From assembly GCA_002633025.1 (NCBI GenBank), contig NMRB01000218.1:155437-219436 (forward strand): a DNA stretch of 64,000 bases. Reading direction: 5' to 3'. The stretch is from Notospermus geniculatus. Its lineage: Eukaryota > Nemertea > Pilidiophora > Heteronemertea > Lineidae. How positions within the stretch are numbered: the first letter of the stretch is position 1; each line of letters opens with the position of its first letter. The translations under genes and the position numbers were made by a program. Below are positions 10,741 through 20,608 of the stretch, piece by piece. The notes beneath the pieces were generated by a model. The model was given only the letters and a program-made list of their open reading frames with translations, did no database searches and had not been told where the DNA came from.

Positions 10741-11276
10741 TTGTGTGTTTGTGGAGACAAGATGTGGCACGTTGAGGCGGACGTTGCTCAAGAAGACCGC
10801 GATTTTGCAGACGGGGGAATGAGGATATATAAGCATCGAGCTAATCCTTTTGACGAATTCGGAGAGAAGGAATTCAAGTCAAAGTATCGCTTCCCCAAAC
10901 CTATTTTCGGTGAACTTATTGATATCCTCGAGCCAAGCCTGTAACATTTCACCCACAGGTACGTACATGTACGTAGGCCCTACATGTAAATGTAAGCACA
11001 TTTCCATTATGTGAGCTACATGGGCGGTCACACAGGACAAGAATATTTCATTTGCAGTGAGGGAAGTTCGTTCTTTCCCTCATCATTGTGACGAGGGCGA
11101 TATTTAAGATGCTCACAAACGAGTCCCTTTACTTTTCTGCACGTAACCTGGCACAGATGTCAGGAGTGGGGCAATCTCTGGGTCACAAGTTAATAATTCA
11201 TGTACGTCTCATTTTCATTACAGGTCACAAGCACTTGAACCATCCCATCAACTCTGCACAGCCGTACGCTATTTCG

Positions 11277-11369
11277 CCCAGGGTGGATTTTTGCCAGTTA
11301 TCTCCGAGTTGCACGGAATGTCGGATCTTCGCCCAGGTTGGATTTTTGCCAGTTATCTCCGAGTTGCAC
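11277..11369. repeat. 52-base tandem duplication in Harbinger
   Basis: The unit GCCCAGG.TGGATTTTTGCC through GTTGCACGGAATGTCGGATC occurs twice in a row. The second copy is cut by the MITE at 11370 and resumes at 11895. Confidence 0.8.
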
Positions 11370-11894
11370 TAGACTCGGGACCCAGTCGTTGTGTCGCTCC
11401 GGCCGCCGCACTACACTCCACAAACGACTGGGAAAGCAAGCTGCAAAATCAGCGGCTAGTGTACCGACGACCACAACGACCATCTCGACCAATGAAATTG
11501 CCCGAAAGCAATCTACTACTGGGGCAATCTGGCACACTTTTGATTGGTTGTTATTGATGAAATTTACCAGAGCCTCTCGCCCGTCTAGAAACTTTTCAAT
11601 GTCACTAGCAGGGTATTTTTTTATCCGTAAGTACTGCTTATGGCACACAGCATCGAATTAGGCACCAGGATACCGTCCTTGACCTCGAAGAAAGTTGCGA
11701 TATAATCAGCTGATTTGACATCTTGCAAAGAGCAGACGACGGCCGTTGAACACGCAGTTTCTGATTGGCTGAACTCATTCACATCCGTTGTTATTGTCGG
11801 TACGCTAGCCGCTGATTTTGCAGCCTGCTTTCCCAGTCGTTTGTGGAGTGTAGTGCGGCGGCCGGAGCGACACAACGACTGGGTCCCGAGTCTA
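11370..11894. mobile_element. 525-bp MITE, TSD AGTTGCAC
   Basis: Inverted repeats of about 98 bases start TAGACTCGGGACCCAGTCGT and mirror at the right end. The 8-base duplication AGTTGCAC lies at 11362-11369 and 11895-11902. The interior has no gene. Its terminus resembles that of the element at 36197-36746 (TAGTCTCGGG), so the two may belong to one superfamily. Confidence 0.93.
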
Positions 11895-12670
11895 AGTTGC
11901 ACGGAATGTCGGATCGAAGTGCAAGCAGATGCATTCATGCCATTGCTGATGCAATCACCCATCAAATGGATCGATTCATTAAGTGGCCGGATCAGCATGA
12001 ACTTACCATCACTAAACAAGCATTTTACGAACTTGGGCGTGGCTTTCCGTGCATCGCTGGCTTGATAGATGGAAGTCACGTTGAAGTCATAGGACCGAGC
12101 CGACCAGCAAACGAAGCAGTATTCGTTAATCGCGGGGGCTGGCATTCCATCAATACGCAAATAGTGTGTGGACCGGACTTGGAAATATTCAATCTTGATG
12201 CCAGGTGGCCAGGGTCTACGCATGATTCGTTTATTTTGCAAAACTCCCATGTGTGGGATAGATTCGAAAATGGTGAAATCCCCGACAGTTGGATTCTGGG
12301 AGATTCTGGGTATCCTCTCAAAAAATGGCTGCTCACACCATTCGGAACGCCGACGACGGATGGGCAACTGCATTACAACAGGGCCCACAAGAGCATTCGT
12401 TCCGCTGTTGAAAGGTGCAATGGTGTATGGAAAATGCGATGGAGATGTCTAACTAAACCCATAATGTTTCAGCCAGCAAAGGCATCCCGCATAATCGTAG
12501 CATGCGGAGCTCTTCATAACTTTGCAATTAAACACAAAGTGCATTTTGATCTTGAAATTGACCAAGACATAATGAACGCAATGGAAGTGGATGCCGGCCG
12601 CAACATTCTGAGACATGACAACGATGGAATACGGGCCAGAAACGATCTTGTCCGGAGAGTATTTGATTAA

Positions 12671-13186
12671 ACCTGCTATGACAAGAAACTTTAAAATGTT
12701 TCCTGAAATGGTGATGAACAGTGTAGAGCGATCATTCACCACCACACAGATTGAGAAAATACCTGTGTACGAAAATGAAATAAACTGTTTTACTATTCGA
12801 TAGCCCACTAACCTTTCAACCAAGGTGTACAAACATAACAAGTGATGTTAAAAAACAAGAATATTTTCTTTGCTGTACTTTTCTCTTAAAACTATTTTAC
12901 TTGGTTGTACCGAGATAAAATATGTAAATCTCTTTCTTTGCTAGTTTTTGTCGGTCTTTGCTGTTGTTCTTTTAATTATCTGAGATAAAATAACATACTA
13001 GCGACACTGTTCCTACAGATCACTGACAGATGAGTAAGGCTGCCACAACCGTGCAGCCTGCAAGTTGTGATACACAGGCGATCGAGCTGGCCTCGTCACG
13101 GTTTCCTGTGAAGTGCTACTGCTCGGCAGAATGGTTGGCCGTGCCTTCTGTTGACCCCTCATGATGGCCAACTTCTCCTCGTAGTA
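12671..13186. other. Spacer between convergent Harbinger genes
   Basis: AT-rich sequence containing the 3' ends of the two convergent Harbinger genes, with no other coding signal. AATAAA-like words near 12778 could serve the transposase transcript. Confidence 0.4.
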
Positions 13187-14189
13187 TTATCGTTTCAGTC
13201 GTAATGATTCCTCGTGTACTTTGAGCTTTTTCTTTTCTACCTTGATCATCTTTCTGTAGTAGTCACTTGCAGAAAGTGTTTTCTTGTTTTGGAGATCTTT
13301 CGCATCTTTAGCGACCTGTCTTGATGTTTTAAGTTCCCGCCAATTCATTTGACGTGGCTTTTCGGTTGCCTTTGCTTTCATGGCAGTATCTTCGTGAGAA
13401 TTGTGTTCTGGTGATACGGTTGCCTGAAATGCGACGTCATCATCACCGTCAACCCTATCTTGACCCACTGATGTGGATGGACGTGGGGAGGCAGTGCGCA
13501 ACACATCGTCCGTTGCAAACGCTCCTTCGATACCTGCAATTACAAATTGAACTTCGACATGTTATAAAGCACAATCACATCGTTTGGATTTGGTTTCTTT
13601 CAAAGCCACATTTCCAAGTACATGCAGTTCCTCTATCTTCTGACTTGATTTTATTCTCACTACCAACAATTTTGAAATCATTTTTGAACGAGCAGACCAT
13701 GCACCCATCACCCTCCCTATTCACCCGAGTGAAGGCCGTCCCTTCCAGTGACCACTTTCAATCCCAGACTAAAGTACATACCTTTCACTTGCTCAGGGGG
13801 CAAGATGCCATACACAAGTTTTCATCCTCAGTTAGGATGCTCTCAGGGTCGTCATCACTTGCATAGGGGTTTTCTCAACCACCAGTCTTCTTAGCTTCCT
13901 TCAATCGCCGACGCATATATAAAGCTACTTTTGACTTGACATCCTTTTTCATAGCCTGCCACTTGTCTTTGATGCTCTCTAGTGTCCTTTTACTGACACC
14001 GACAGCGTTCACTTGTCGCTCAATATCTTTGTACACCTCTTGCTTCTTTTTTGGGGAAACGGTATTTGAATGCTTCGAAGTAAGTAGGGTATTATTAGCT
14101 GTGAAAACTGTTACAATGATATGTTTTTCTGCATCATTGTAATCTGGCGCCCTACTGCGCTTCCGTTTCGTGTTCTGTGCCTCCGCCAT
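13187..14189 (-). pseudogene. Harbinger Myb/SANT-like DNA-binding protein, two exons
   Basis: Second protein of the Harbinger element, the partner that binds DNA and helps import the transposase (as NAIF1 does for HARBI1). Exon 1 (14189-13782) begins MAEAQNTKRKRSRAPDYNDA and carries a Myb/SANT-like trihelix (HIIVTVFTAN...VYKDIERQVNA...KDKWQAMKKDVKSKV). Exon 2 (13533-13187) begins after a TTGCAG acceptor and is basic and helical, ending KVEKKKLKVHEESLRLKR. The proposed intron (13534-13781) has GT/AG ends and joins in phase. A TGA at about 13874 and a one-base frameshift before the donor break exon 1. Confidence 0.8.
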
Positions 14190-14480
14190 CGTATTCCGCG
14201 TAAAGGCCGCTTTCTATCTGTCCTTGGCTTTTATACATGACCATTACATCATTGCGCAGGCGAGACTCGCTACGCGAACAATACCTTTCTCGCCAATGAA
14301 TATTAATGAATCAACCTTGGTTCCCGCACAAACAGGTTCAGTGCGTCAGCGGTAGCCTAACCAACACCAAGCGCAACCAAAACCTAAACTGACATTCGTG
14401 ACGCTCATTTGTAACCTGCTGTTAGCCTAACCACCGATAGTCGCTGTTAGAGGCCCTAACACCAGCTCGACTATCGTTGA
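14190..14480. other. Right end of Harbinger and junction with Ngaro
   Basis: Contains ATTCGTGACGCTC near 14394-14406, the inverted counterpart of GTCACGAA at the left end, plus repeats of GTTAGCCTAACCA. The Ngaro-type element begins abruptly at about 14481, in the middle of its RT, so its 5' part was lost at this junction. Confidence 0.4.
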
Positions 14481-16606
14481 CGTGGTAAGGTACGCTTTGC
14501 TTAAATTGCTAACCCGTTTAGGTTTTACGTTTGCGCTGCACAAGAGCTCTTTGGGGGACCAGTTTGCTTTGAGGCACTTGGGTTTTATAGTTGATTCTGA
14601 GAAACAGGCCTACATCTTGCCTCCTGACAAGAAGGCGTCATTCATTGAACTCAGGGAGAAGATTTTGGATTCACAGATGGTTGATGTGAAAACTTTGCAG
14701 CGTTTTGGCGGTAAATTTATCTCTATGTCACTCGTGCCAGAGGCGCTGCTCTACACGAATGAAGTGAATAAAGCGATATCTAGTGCCGTTAAGAGATAAT
14801 GAGGGGTCTCATACCGATTTCGCGCGAATTAAGAAAGGAGCATCAGCACTGGCGATTCCTTGATGAGTGGCAGGGTTACTCTAAATTCCCACTTACCTGT
14901 CCCATTCCTGAACTCCGGAAAAATGACTAAGTCCGAATTTGAAGATAATAGGGTGGGGGTATGGTGACAAACAATAATGACCTGTCCACTTTATTGTCCC
15001 ACGATTCGAAGGCTTGCGAAGAATGACCGCGTGCGATAACTTAATTTGAATGGGGTGATGGCTGACATGACTCAGGCTATTGGTAAGTGACATAACAATG
15101 TAATACAAGTTTCAACACTGTGAATGTTGATCTTCTGTTCAAATTTTATTATTATCAGGCAATTGGATTGGATTGGATCAGATTTTACGCCGACTATGAT
15201 CAATATCAATGAGTGTGCACATTCAAGCCTTGGAAACCTGCGATCAGTTTCATGCGCTTGACGATCCGCGAACAAGTATGACTTGGCCCTACTGACAAAG
15301 GAGCCGTATTCTTACAATTAAATCCTTATTCACACTGGCGGCGTGGTGCGATGCGTTGAAAAAATCGCCAAGCGGTGTCAGTTTTGACATAGCGCAGTGC
15401 GGCGCGACGCGATTGCATGCGGTGGTCATGATTAGCAGAAATGACATCATTCATGTCATTCAAATTGTGACAAATATTCCAGAATCCTCAGCTCACGCGG
15501 CAGGCGATTCGACGAGGAAAAATAGGCCTACTGCAGGAGCNGGATTTCCATTGTCACGTCATGCCCTGGCAAACATGACCGTATTTCCCTTGACAAGTCC
15601 TTTTTATTGATCCAGAACATTACTTTTTCTGACCATACCCCCGCCCCATTATCTTCAACTTCGGACTTAGTCATTTTTTCCGAGTTCAGGAATGGGACAG
15701 GTAAGTGGGAATTTAGAGTATGTTAGCTGGAAGTCAGAATGTCATAAACAGGTTCTCTTAGCGACGGATGCTTCCTTGTATAAATATGGGGTGGTTGTAC
15801 TCTCGGGTAATGCAAAGGGCTGCTACATGTCGGACTTCTGGTCGTCGGATGATACGAGACCCATCCACCTAAAGGAGGCGGAGGCCTTGAAGAAGGCTCT
15901 CCAGTTGTTGGTGCCAGGCATAGCTAACCATAGAGTGGATTTGTATACTGATAGTATGGTGCTAGTGAACGCTTGGCGTAGTCAAGGGGGAAGGGATATC
16001 ATGCTGGTAAATTTAATGAAGGAGGTATTTCAGATAATATTTGCTAACAACATCGAGCTCGAATTGCGTTTTATAAGGTCTAAGGATAATCCGGCTGATG
16101 AGCCGTCGAGGTCGATTGACCCATCTCATATTATGCTTTCACATCGTACTTGGGCATTGGTAGAGGAACATTATGGGCCGCACTCCATTGATCTCATGGC
16201 GTTAGATAGTAACGCTATGAAGTCGCTTAACGGGTCAACATTGAGGCATTTTACTCCATTTCCAACGCCTGAAACGTCGGGGGTTAATGTGTTTGCTCAG
16301 GGGTTTCACGATCATGAGAATTACTACGTGTTTCCTCCGAACCAGCTCATTATGCCGGTTGTACGTTTGCTGATTGACAACAGGGTGAAAGCCTGCACTA
16401 TGGTTCTGCCTGATTTTGGGTCGACACCAATTTGGGAACCATTGCTGATGATGAACAGGCAGGCGTCTATTCTCTTGGGAGATGTTGGGGATGAGGGTGT
16501 GGTTCTAAATCCTACAACACAGGGTTTTGTTCCTTGTGAGGCCTTGCCATTCAGGTTGTTCGCTCATAGGTCGTTAACCTATGATAATATGTTGGTAGTA
16601 TGCTGA
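14481..16606 (+). pseudogene. Ngaro/DIRS-type RT (C-terminus) and RNase H
   Basis: Reverse transcriptase/RNase H of a tyrosine-recombinase retroelement. The first part (14482-14799) is the RT connection with LGFIVDSEKQAYILPPDK; the YxDD palm is absent, so the gene is 5'-truncated. A frameshift near 14800-14810 follows. The RNase H part (15745-16150) has LLATDASLYKYGVVV, EAEALKKALQLL, LYTDSMVLV and the late acidic motif NPADEPSR. Coding text stops at the left end of the MITE at 14879 and resumes in frame just after 15718, showing a precise TA insertion. The 5' extension of the open frame from 15692 is MITE sequence. The tyrosine recombinase follows 26 bases downstream. Confidence 0.88.
14879..15718. 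mobile_element. 840-bp TA-target MITE (copy B) in Ngaro
   Basis: Same termini as copy A (CTCTAAATTCCCACTTACC ... GGGAATTTAGAG) and TA at each end. The flanking parts resemble copy A. The middle (about 15100-15600) is unrelated and contains TTCACACTGGCGGCG and one N at 15541, so it is probably a secondary insertion or a longer parent form. Confidence 0.9.
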
Positions 16607-17889
16607 TGTAGTTTCACTTGTGATTCCAGGCAGTGATTGTCCAGTCTGATATGGTGGCGATTGATAGGGATGCCATTTCAAGGAGGTTGGATTATCTCGA
16701 GAGTAATTTTGGGAACGGGAAAGCTAAAAAACGTATGGACTCGGCAAGAAGTGGTTTTGAGAAATTCTTGTACTCACTTCCCTCGAGATCGTCGGTTTTG
16801 ACATGTGGCCCACGGGAGGTTTGTGAGTTCCTGGTTTGGAAAGATGCAAAAGGTAAAACAAAGGTCCATGAACTCTCGTGCCCCTTATTGGGAGAAGTTG
16901 GCGCTACAAAGTGTTCTTGCCCTACTCGTTTGGCGTCGGGCTCCGTACAGAATACAATTAATGCTCTTTCGAAAATATTTGACGAAGTTGGTAGGGGGAA
17001 GCTGTGGGATCCGGCAACCTCTTCGGGTAACCCGGCTCGCGCACCTTTGGTTGGGGATTACTCGAAACAGATTGCCCTAGAACAGGCGAAGTCTCATGTT
17101 TTACCGAAACAGGCGAAGCCCATATTCGTGGATAAGATACGACGCATTTCTCAGTATATTGATAACGAGCTAGAAAGGCCAGATATTTCCCTGCGGCAGA
17201 GATATGTATTGATGAGGGACCAGGCATTTTTTAAATTGCAGTTCTTTGCAGGAGATAGGGCATCGGATTTGGGTATTATCCCCGCGCAGGTAGTTAGGCA
17301 ACTGCCGGATGGTACGGGTCTTCTCTTCTGTCATACATTAACGAAGACGATCCGAGGGGGAAAGGGGAAGGCCAACAGGTTTATGGTGAAGAGGTGTCAG
17401 GATCAGGTCATTTGTCCGGTGGCGGCGCTGGACCGTTATTTTCAGTGGTGTCGCCGTCATGGTGTGAATTTGTCAGCAGGCTATTTATTTAGGATAGTTG
17501 ATGAATCGGGCAGGGTGCTTGATCAGAATGTTTCGTTTACAAATATGTATGACCGGTTGCGGGAGTATCTTGTTACTTTAGGTATATATGAGGGAGAGAC
17601 ACTGCGCAGTTTCCGAGCAGGGTGCGCGGTGTTATTAGGCCTATCAGGCTCTGTGAAAGACCAGGATCAAATGAATAGGCATGTTGGGTGGTTTTCTAAC
17701 AAATCGGCCCCGTACTATAGCAGGGTTGAATCGGTACGAGATGCAGCGGTGGTGGCGGGGAGATTGTCGCAATCGGTTCTGAATGGCACGATGTATGAAC
17801 AGTTGTTTAATGAGTTGATGCCTACTAATTTGCCCCCTGCACTTAACGGTTACGACCACATTTTGTATCATTCCAGTCCCTACAGCTGA
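16607..17889 (+). CDS. Tyrosine recombinase of Ngaro/DIRS-type element
   Basis: Integrase of the retroelement; it recombines circular DNA copies into the genome without target duplications. The open frame is intact from about 16630 to 17889, about 420 codons. A SAM-like core-binding part (residues 1-170, with CSCPTRLASGSVQNTINALS) is followed by the catalytic part: FAGDRASDLGI (first Arg), LRSFRAGCAVLLGL (box II with Arg) and QMNRHVGWFSNKSAPYYSR (His/Trp and nucleophilic Tyr). It starts after the RNase H stop. A GT at 16595 and an AG at 16629 frame only about 36 bases, so a translational frameshift or reinitiation is more likely than splicing. DIRS and Ngaro encode similar proteins; the split direct repeats favour Ngaro. 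Confidence 0.9.
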
Positions 17890-18242
17890 TAATGGGTTAC
17901 CCTTTGCCGAATGCTGTATTGCCAGTTGGCTCTGTGTAAATTTCATAATGATACGTTATAGCAGGTGTTGATCCTAAGGTTGTTATGGGCCGAAGCCGGG
18001 TAGTCGTCTGCGCACATGCAGATAATGGATTTTTTGAAATGGATGTACATGTTTAAGGATATTGTGTATTTTCTCTGAGAAGCATATGGTTGTAGGATGA
18101 TAGTTGTGATTATTTGTGGAATAAGGCATTGCCATTTAAAATGTGTGTTTGTGAGATTGTTAGGTGTTGGAAGTTCTGGGTAGTATTGGGAGATGGGAGA
18201 GTGGGAACATCGGATCACGTAGGTTCGAGTATGCGGCGCCTG
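17890..18242. other. Non-coding 3' region of the Ngaro element
   Basis: AT-rich 3' untranslated stretch between the recombinase stop and the first direct repeat. No gene seen. Confidence 0.5.
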
Positions 18243-18578
18243 CGAGAATATGGATGATGTTCCCCAATACTTCCCAGAATGAGAGAAGGGGATTGTCACC
18301 TGGGGTAGTGTAACACTCTAGGTGACAATCCACGTGACGAATGACGTCACAGTTTGGCTGGTTGGCGGAGCGGGGAATACATTGGAAGGAGCCTGTGGTG
18401 GGTGAGTAGAGATCGGGGAGAAGAGATGGCCACGGGAAATGTAGAAAGCGCCCACCCACCCCACCCCTGTTTAATAGGGTACACTCCCTTTCTCTTATTC
18501 TTACATTCGAGAATATGGATGATGTTCCCCAATACTTCCCAGAATGAGAGAAGGGGATTGTCACCTGGGGTAGTGTAA
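18243..18578. repeat. Split direct repeats (B1-A2-B2) of Ngaro
   Basis: A 71-base sequence beginning CGAGAATATGGATGATGTTC and ending GGGGTAGTGTAA is present at 18243-18313 and again at 18508-18578, apparently identical. The 194 bases between would be A2; its partner A1 should be at the missing 5' end. This arrangement is the diagnostic 3' structure of Ngaro elements. The Polinton fragment begins immediately after. Confidence 0.85.
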
Positions 18579-18914
18579 TATCCTGAAGGGATGAGAACTT
18601 TGGACCAATGGTTAGAAATTAGAAAACATTTCATGAGTGAGAACACTAAAAAGACCGATGATTGTTATATGACTTTAGAAAAATACTACGGTGATAAAAA
18701 TCATTACGGTTTATGGATTGATTTCAGAACCACTGAAGATAATACTTTACATGGTTCTGGTAAAAAATTACAAAACACTAAAGATGGAATACAATTACCG
18801 ATTACTAAAACAGCTGGGAAAGGACCGTATAAAATGCACATTTTTATTGTTGCTGACGCGCAAGTAAATATAAGTAGGCCTAATCAACAACTACCTTCGC
18901 TAAACATTAGTTGA
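18579..18914 (+). pseudogene. Possible C-terminus of Polinton major capsid protein
   Basis: An open segment of about 110 codons joined directly to the Ngaro end, so its N-terminal part is missing. It contains GLWIDFRTTEDNTLHGSGKK and KMHIFIVADAQVNIS. The last stretch resembles, from memory, the C-terminal strand of double-jelly-roll capsid proteins of Polintons (pattern ..DAQLNI). Its position at the edge of a Polinton gene block supports this. A structure-based comparison would decide it; an unrelated Polinton protein is possible. Confidence 0.42.
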
Positions 18915-18961
18915 TTGAAAGTCTTCAGCATTAATTTTATTCTAAATAAATACCCACGGAA

Positions 18962-19187
18962 ATGGATGAGAATAAGGTAGATATGAAAGAATTAGGAAAT
19001 GCTGTATATGGTACTACTTGGGGGAGCATTTGCTTACGCTTACTTATTTAGGAAAGTTCTGGGAGTGAATATACGTCTTCCAAATTTTGAAGAAGGTTTT
19101 AAAATATTTGGGATGTTTTTCCTTAGTCGTGTTACTATAGAATTACTTATTCAAAATGGAATTATCTCAAGAAATCCTTTTAAATAA
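18962..19187 (+). pseudogene. Small Polinton membrane protein, copy 1 (frameshifted)
   Basis: Begins at ATG 18962 with MDENKVDMKELGNAVYGTT, then shifts frame at a T/G run near 19018-19026 into LLGGAFAYAYLFRKVL...GMFFLSRVTIELLIQNG. Two hydrophobic segments suggest a membrane or capsid-interior protein. It aligns along its length with the next gene (shared YAYL..R.LG/R.NI and a C-terminal LI/LY.QNG/QG.I pattern), so the two are tandem duplicates. No function is known to me. Confidence 0.6.
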
Positions 19188-19421
19188 ATGGAGATGGGTA
19201 AAAAAGATATCGTGAATACTTTATATCGTAGTACATTGTTAGCTGGAGTAACAATTGGATATTCTTACTTACTTAAAAGACTTCTGAGGATAAACATTGG
19301 CGCACCGAGTCAGGCTAGTTTAGAAGAAATTTTAAAACTAGGTGGTGTTGTAGCCATCAGTAATATGAGTTTAGATTATTTATATCAACAGGGGATTATT
19401 CCGCCTGACATAATGAAGTAA
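19188..19421 (+). CDS. Small Polinton membrane protein, copy 2
   Basis: Intact 77-codon gene whose ATG directly follows the stop of its paralogue. It has two hydrophobic stretches (STLLAGVTIGYSYLLKRLL and LKLGGVVAISNMSLDYLY) separated by a polar loop, and ends QQGIIPPDIMK. AT-rich codon use matches the Polinton genes. Small hydrophobic proteins are common in Polinton and adintovirus gene sets, but I cannot name a family. Confidence 0.6.
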   Translation: MEMGKKDIVNTLYRSTLLAGVTIGYSYLLKRLLRINIGAPSQASLEEILKLGGVVAISNMSLDYLYQQGIIPPDIMK

Positions 19422-19463
19422 GAAAATTAAATAATTTTGTTTTGGATAAATAAATACTAAAGT

Positions 19464-20177
19464 ATGTTGAATAATAAGCAAATGAAAGAATTAAAATTAA
19501 TTGAAACTATTGATATCCTTAACTATAACTCTACCGACACTGCTAACACCATCACTACCGTGATTTCTACCGACACCGCTAACACGATTTCTACCGAAAT
19601 GTGCAGAGGAGATAAACTATGTTGTGGAGAGAGTAAACCACTTAAAGATTTTTCTCCCTCTGCTTTAAAATGTATTTGCAAGGAATGTACTAAAAAAAAT
19701 TATGGAAATAAATAGACGAGAAAAATTAGAAAATAACTTAGATATATAAATAAAAAGATCAGAAAATGTGTTTCAAGAGTAGAAATATTCTCCTCAGTTT
19801 TAAAATGTTCAGAAACATTCTTTTACGAATGGATTAAATCTCAGAGTAAGGATATTTTTAGTGAGCATTTCGATCATGTTTTACCAATTCATTTTTTTAA
19901 ACAATTTTCTAACGCTTCATTATTTTTATTAATTAGAGATAGTTGGATAAATATTATGCCGTTAAACGAAACAGAAAATCTTAAAAAAGGTACTAAAGTA
20001 GATTTTAAATTATTTCAAAAACAATTAAATAAAGCTAAAAAATTTATTGATAATTATTGGTCGAAGACCACGTTGCATGAGCACGATAAGTTTGAAGATA
20101 AAACCGAAATGCTTACCTATTTTGATTCGATTCAAACATTATTCATTCAATTAAATACTGAAACTTTACGTAAGTAA
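19464..20177 (+). pseudogene. HNH endonuclease with Cys4 zinc motif in Polinton
   Basis: Two blocks in one frame, separated by stops at 19713 (TAG) and about 19731 (TAA). The first ends with a zinc-ribbon-like part, MCRGDKLCCGESKPLKDFSP then CICKECTKKN. The second has EHFDHVLPIHFF and SWINIMPLNETENLKKG, matching the HNH pattern (DHxxP...W.N..PL...N..K) of GIY/HNH-type endonucleases seen in large DNA viruses. The gene sits between the small membrane genes and another Polinton protein and shares their AT-rich codon use. Nuclease cargo is not part of the core Polinton set. The assignment is motif-based; the stops make the copy inactive unless bypassed. Confidence 0.6.
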
Positions 20178-20608
20178 ATGACGGGGATGATGATCGGTGG
20201 AGCAATAGCTAATGCTCTTGCTTTTACTGGTGGTAATTTTTTCTTTAAATTGTTTGATAAGAATGGTTATGCAGCTGAAGCTAAACGGCATAATCTAGCT
20301 ATGGAAAAATGCAGAAAGATAGAGATGAGTGGAGTAAACGTAGACAACAATTGGTAGATTTTTATAATAGAGAATTAGCGAAAAAAAAATCAGGCAATTC
20401 CTTTTTTTTTTAGAATGAAGATTATTATCTACAGTTATACACCAGAGCGTGGAACGAACAACACCCAGAAAATAAATTACAAGACGAAAAGGAACCACAA
20501 TTAAGGGATTATTATCAACCTAGACAGGAGATGAAGAATTACGAATATTTATTTATTATTATTGGTGTAGTTGGAACTGGTTTAGTTATTTGGTATTTTA
20601 CGAAGTAA
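20178..20608 (+). pseudogene. Polinton protein with N- and C-terminal membrane segments
   Basis: Starts at ATG directly after the HNH gene stop: MTGMMIGGAIANALAFTGGN, a glycine-rich hydrophobic segment. A charged middle follows (EWSKRRQQLVDFYNRELAKK, NEDYYLQLYTRAWNEQHPEN) and a C-terminal membrane segment, YLFIIIGVVGTGLVIWYFTK, before the stop at 20606. One frame change near 20305 and one at the homopolymers around 20385-20412 break it. Family unknown to me; capsid-associated or virion membrane roles are guesses. Confidence 0.55.

Larger units (their letters stand above)
10741..12670 (+). pseudogene. PIF/Harbinger DDE transposase (interrupted)
   Basis: Transposase of the PIF/Harbinger superfamily (DDE_Tnp_4), which acts with a partner Myb-like protein. 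A first segment (10741-10944) holds FKSKYRFPKPIFGELIDILE, the usual N-terminal helix region. A helix-turn-helix with SDRSASRCIHAIADAI follows at about 11905-11960. The catalytic core has LIDGSHVEV (first D), ARWPGSTHDSF, LGDSGYPLKKWLLTPF (second D) and SAVERCNGVWKMRW (E). It ends at 12670 (RRVFD-stop). The region between 10945 and 11905 holds introns or decay, a 52-base tandem duplication and a 525-bp MITE. The open frame from 11843 begins inside that MITE, so its first 17 or so residues are not transposase. The divergent Myb/SANT gene at 13187-14189 supports the assignment. Confidence 0.9.

Noticed and set aside
11843-11900. N-terminal extension of the Harbinger transposase from ATG 11843
   Set aside because: It lies inside the right inverted repeat of the 525-bp MITE.
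15692-15720. Start of the RNase H frame at ATG 15692
   Set aside because: The ATG is in the MITE terminus; the true frame continues from 14870.
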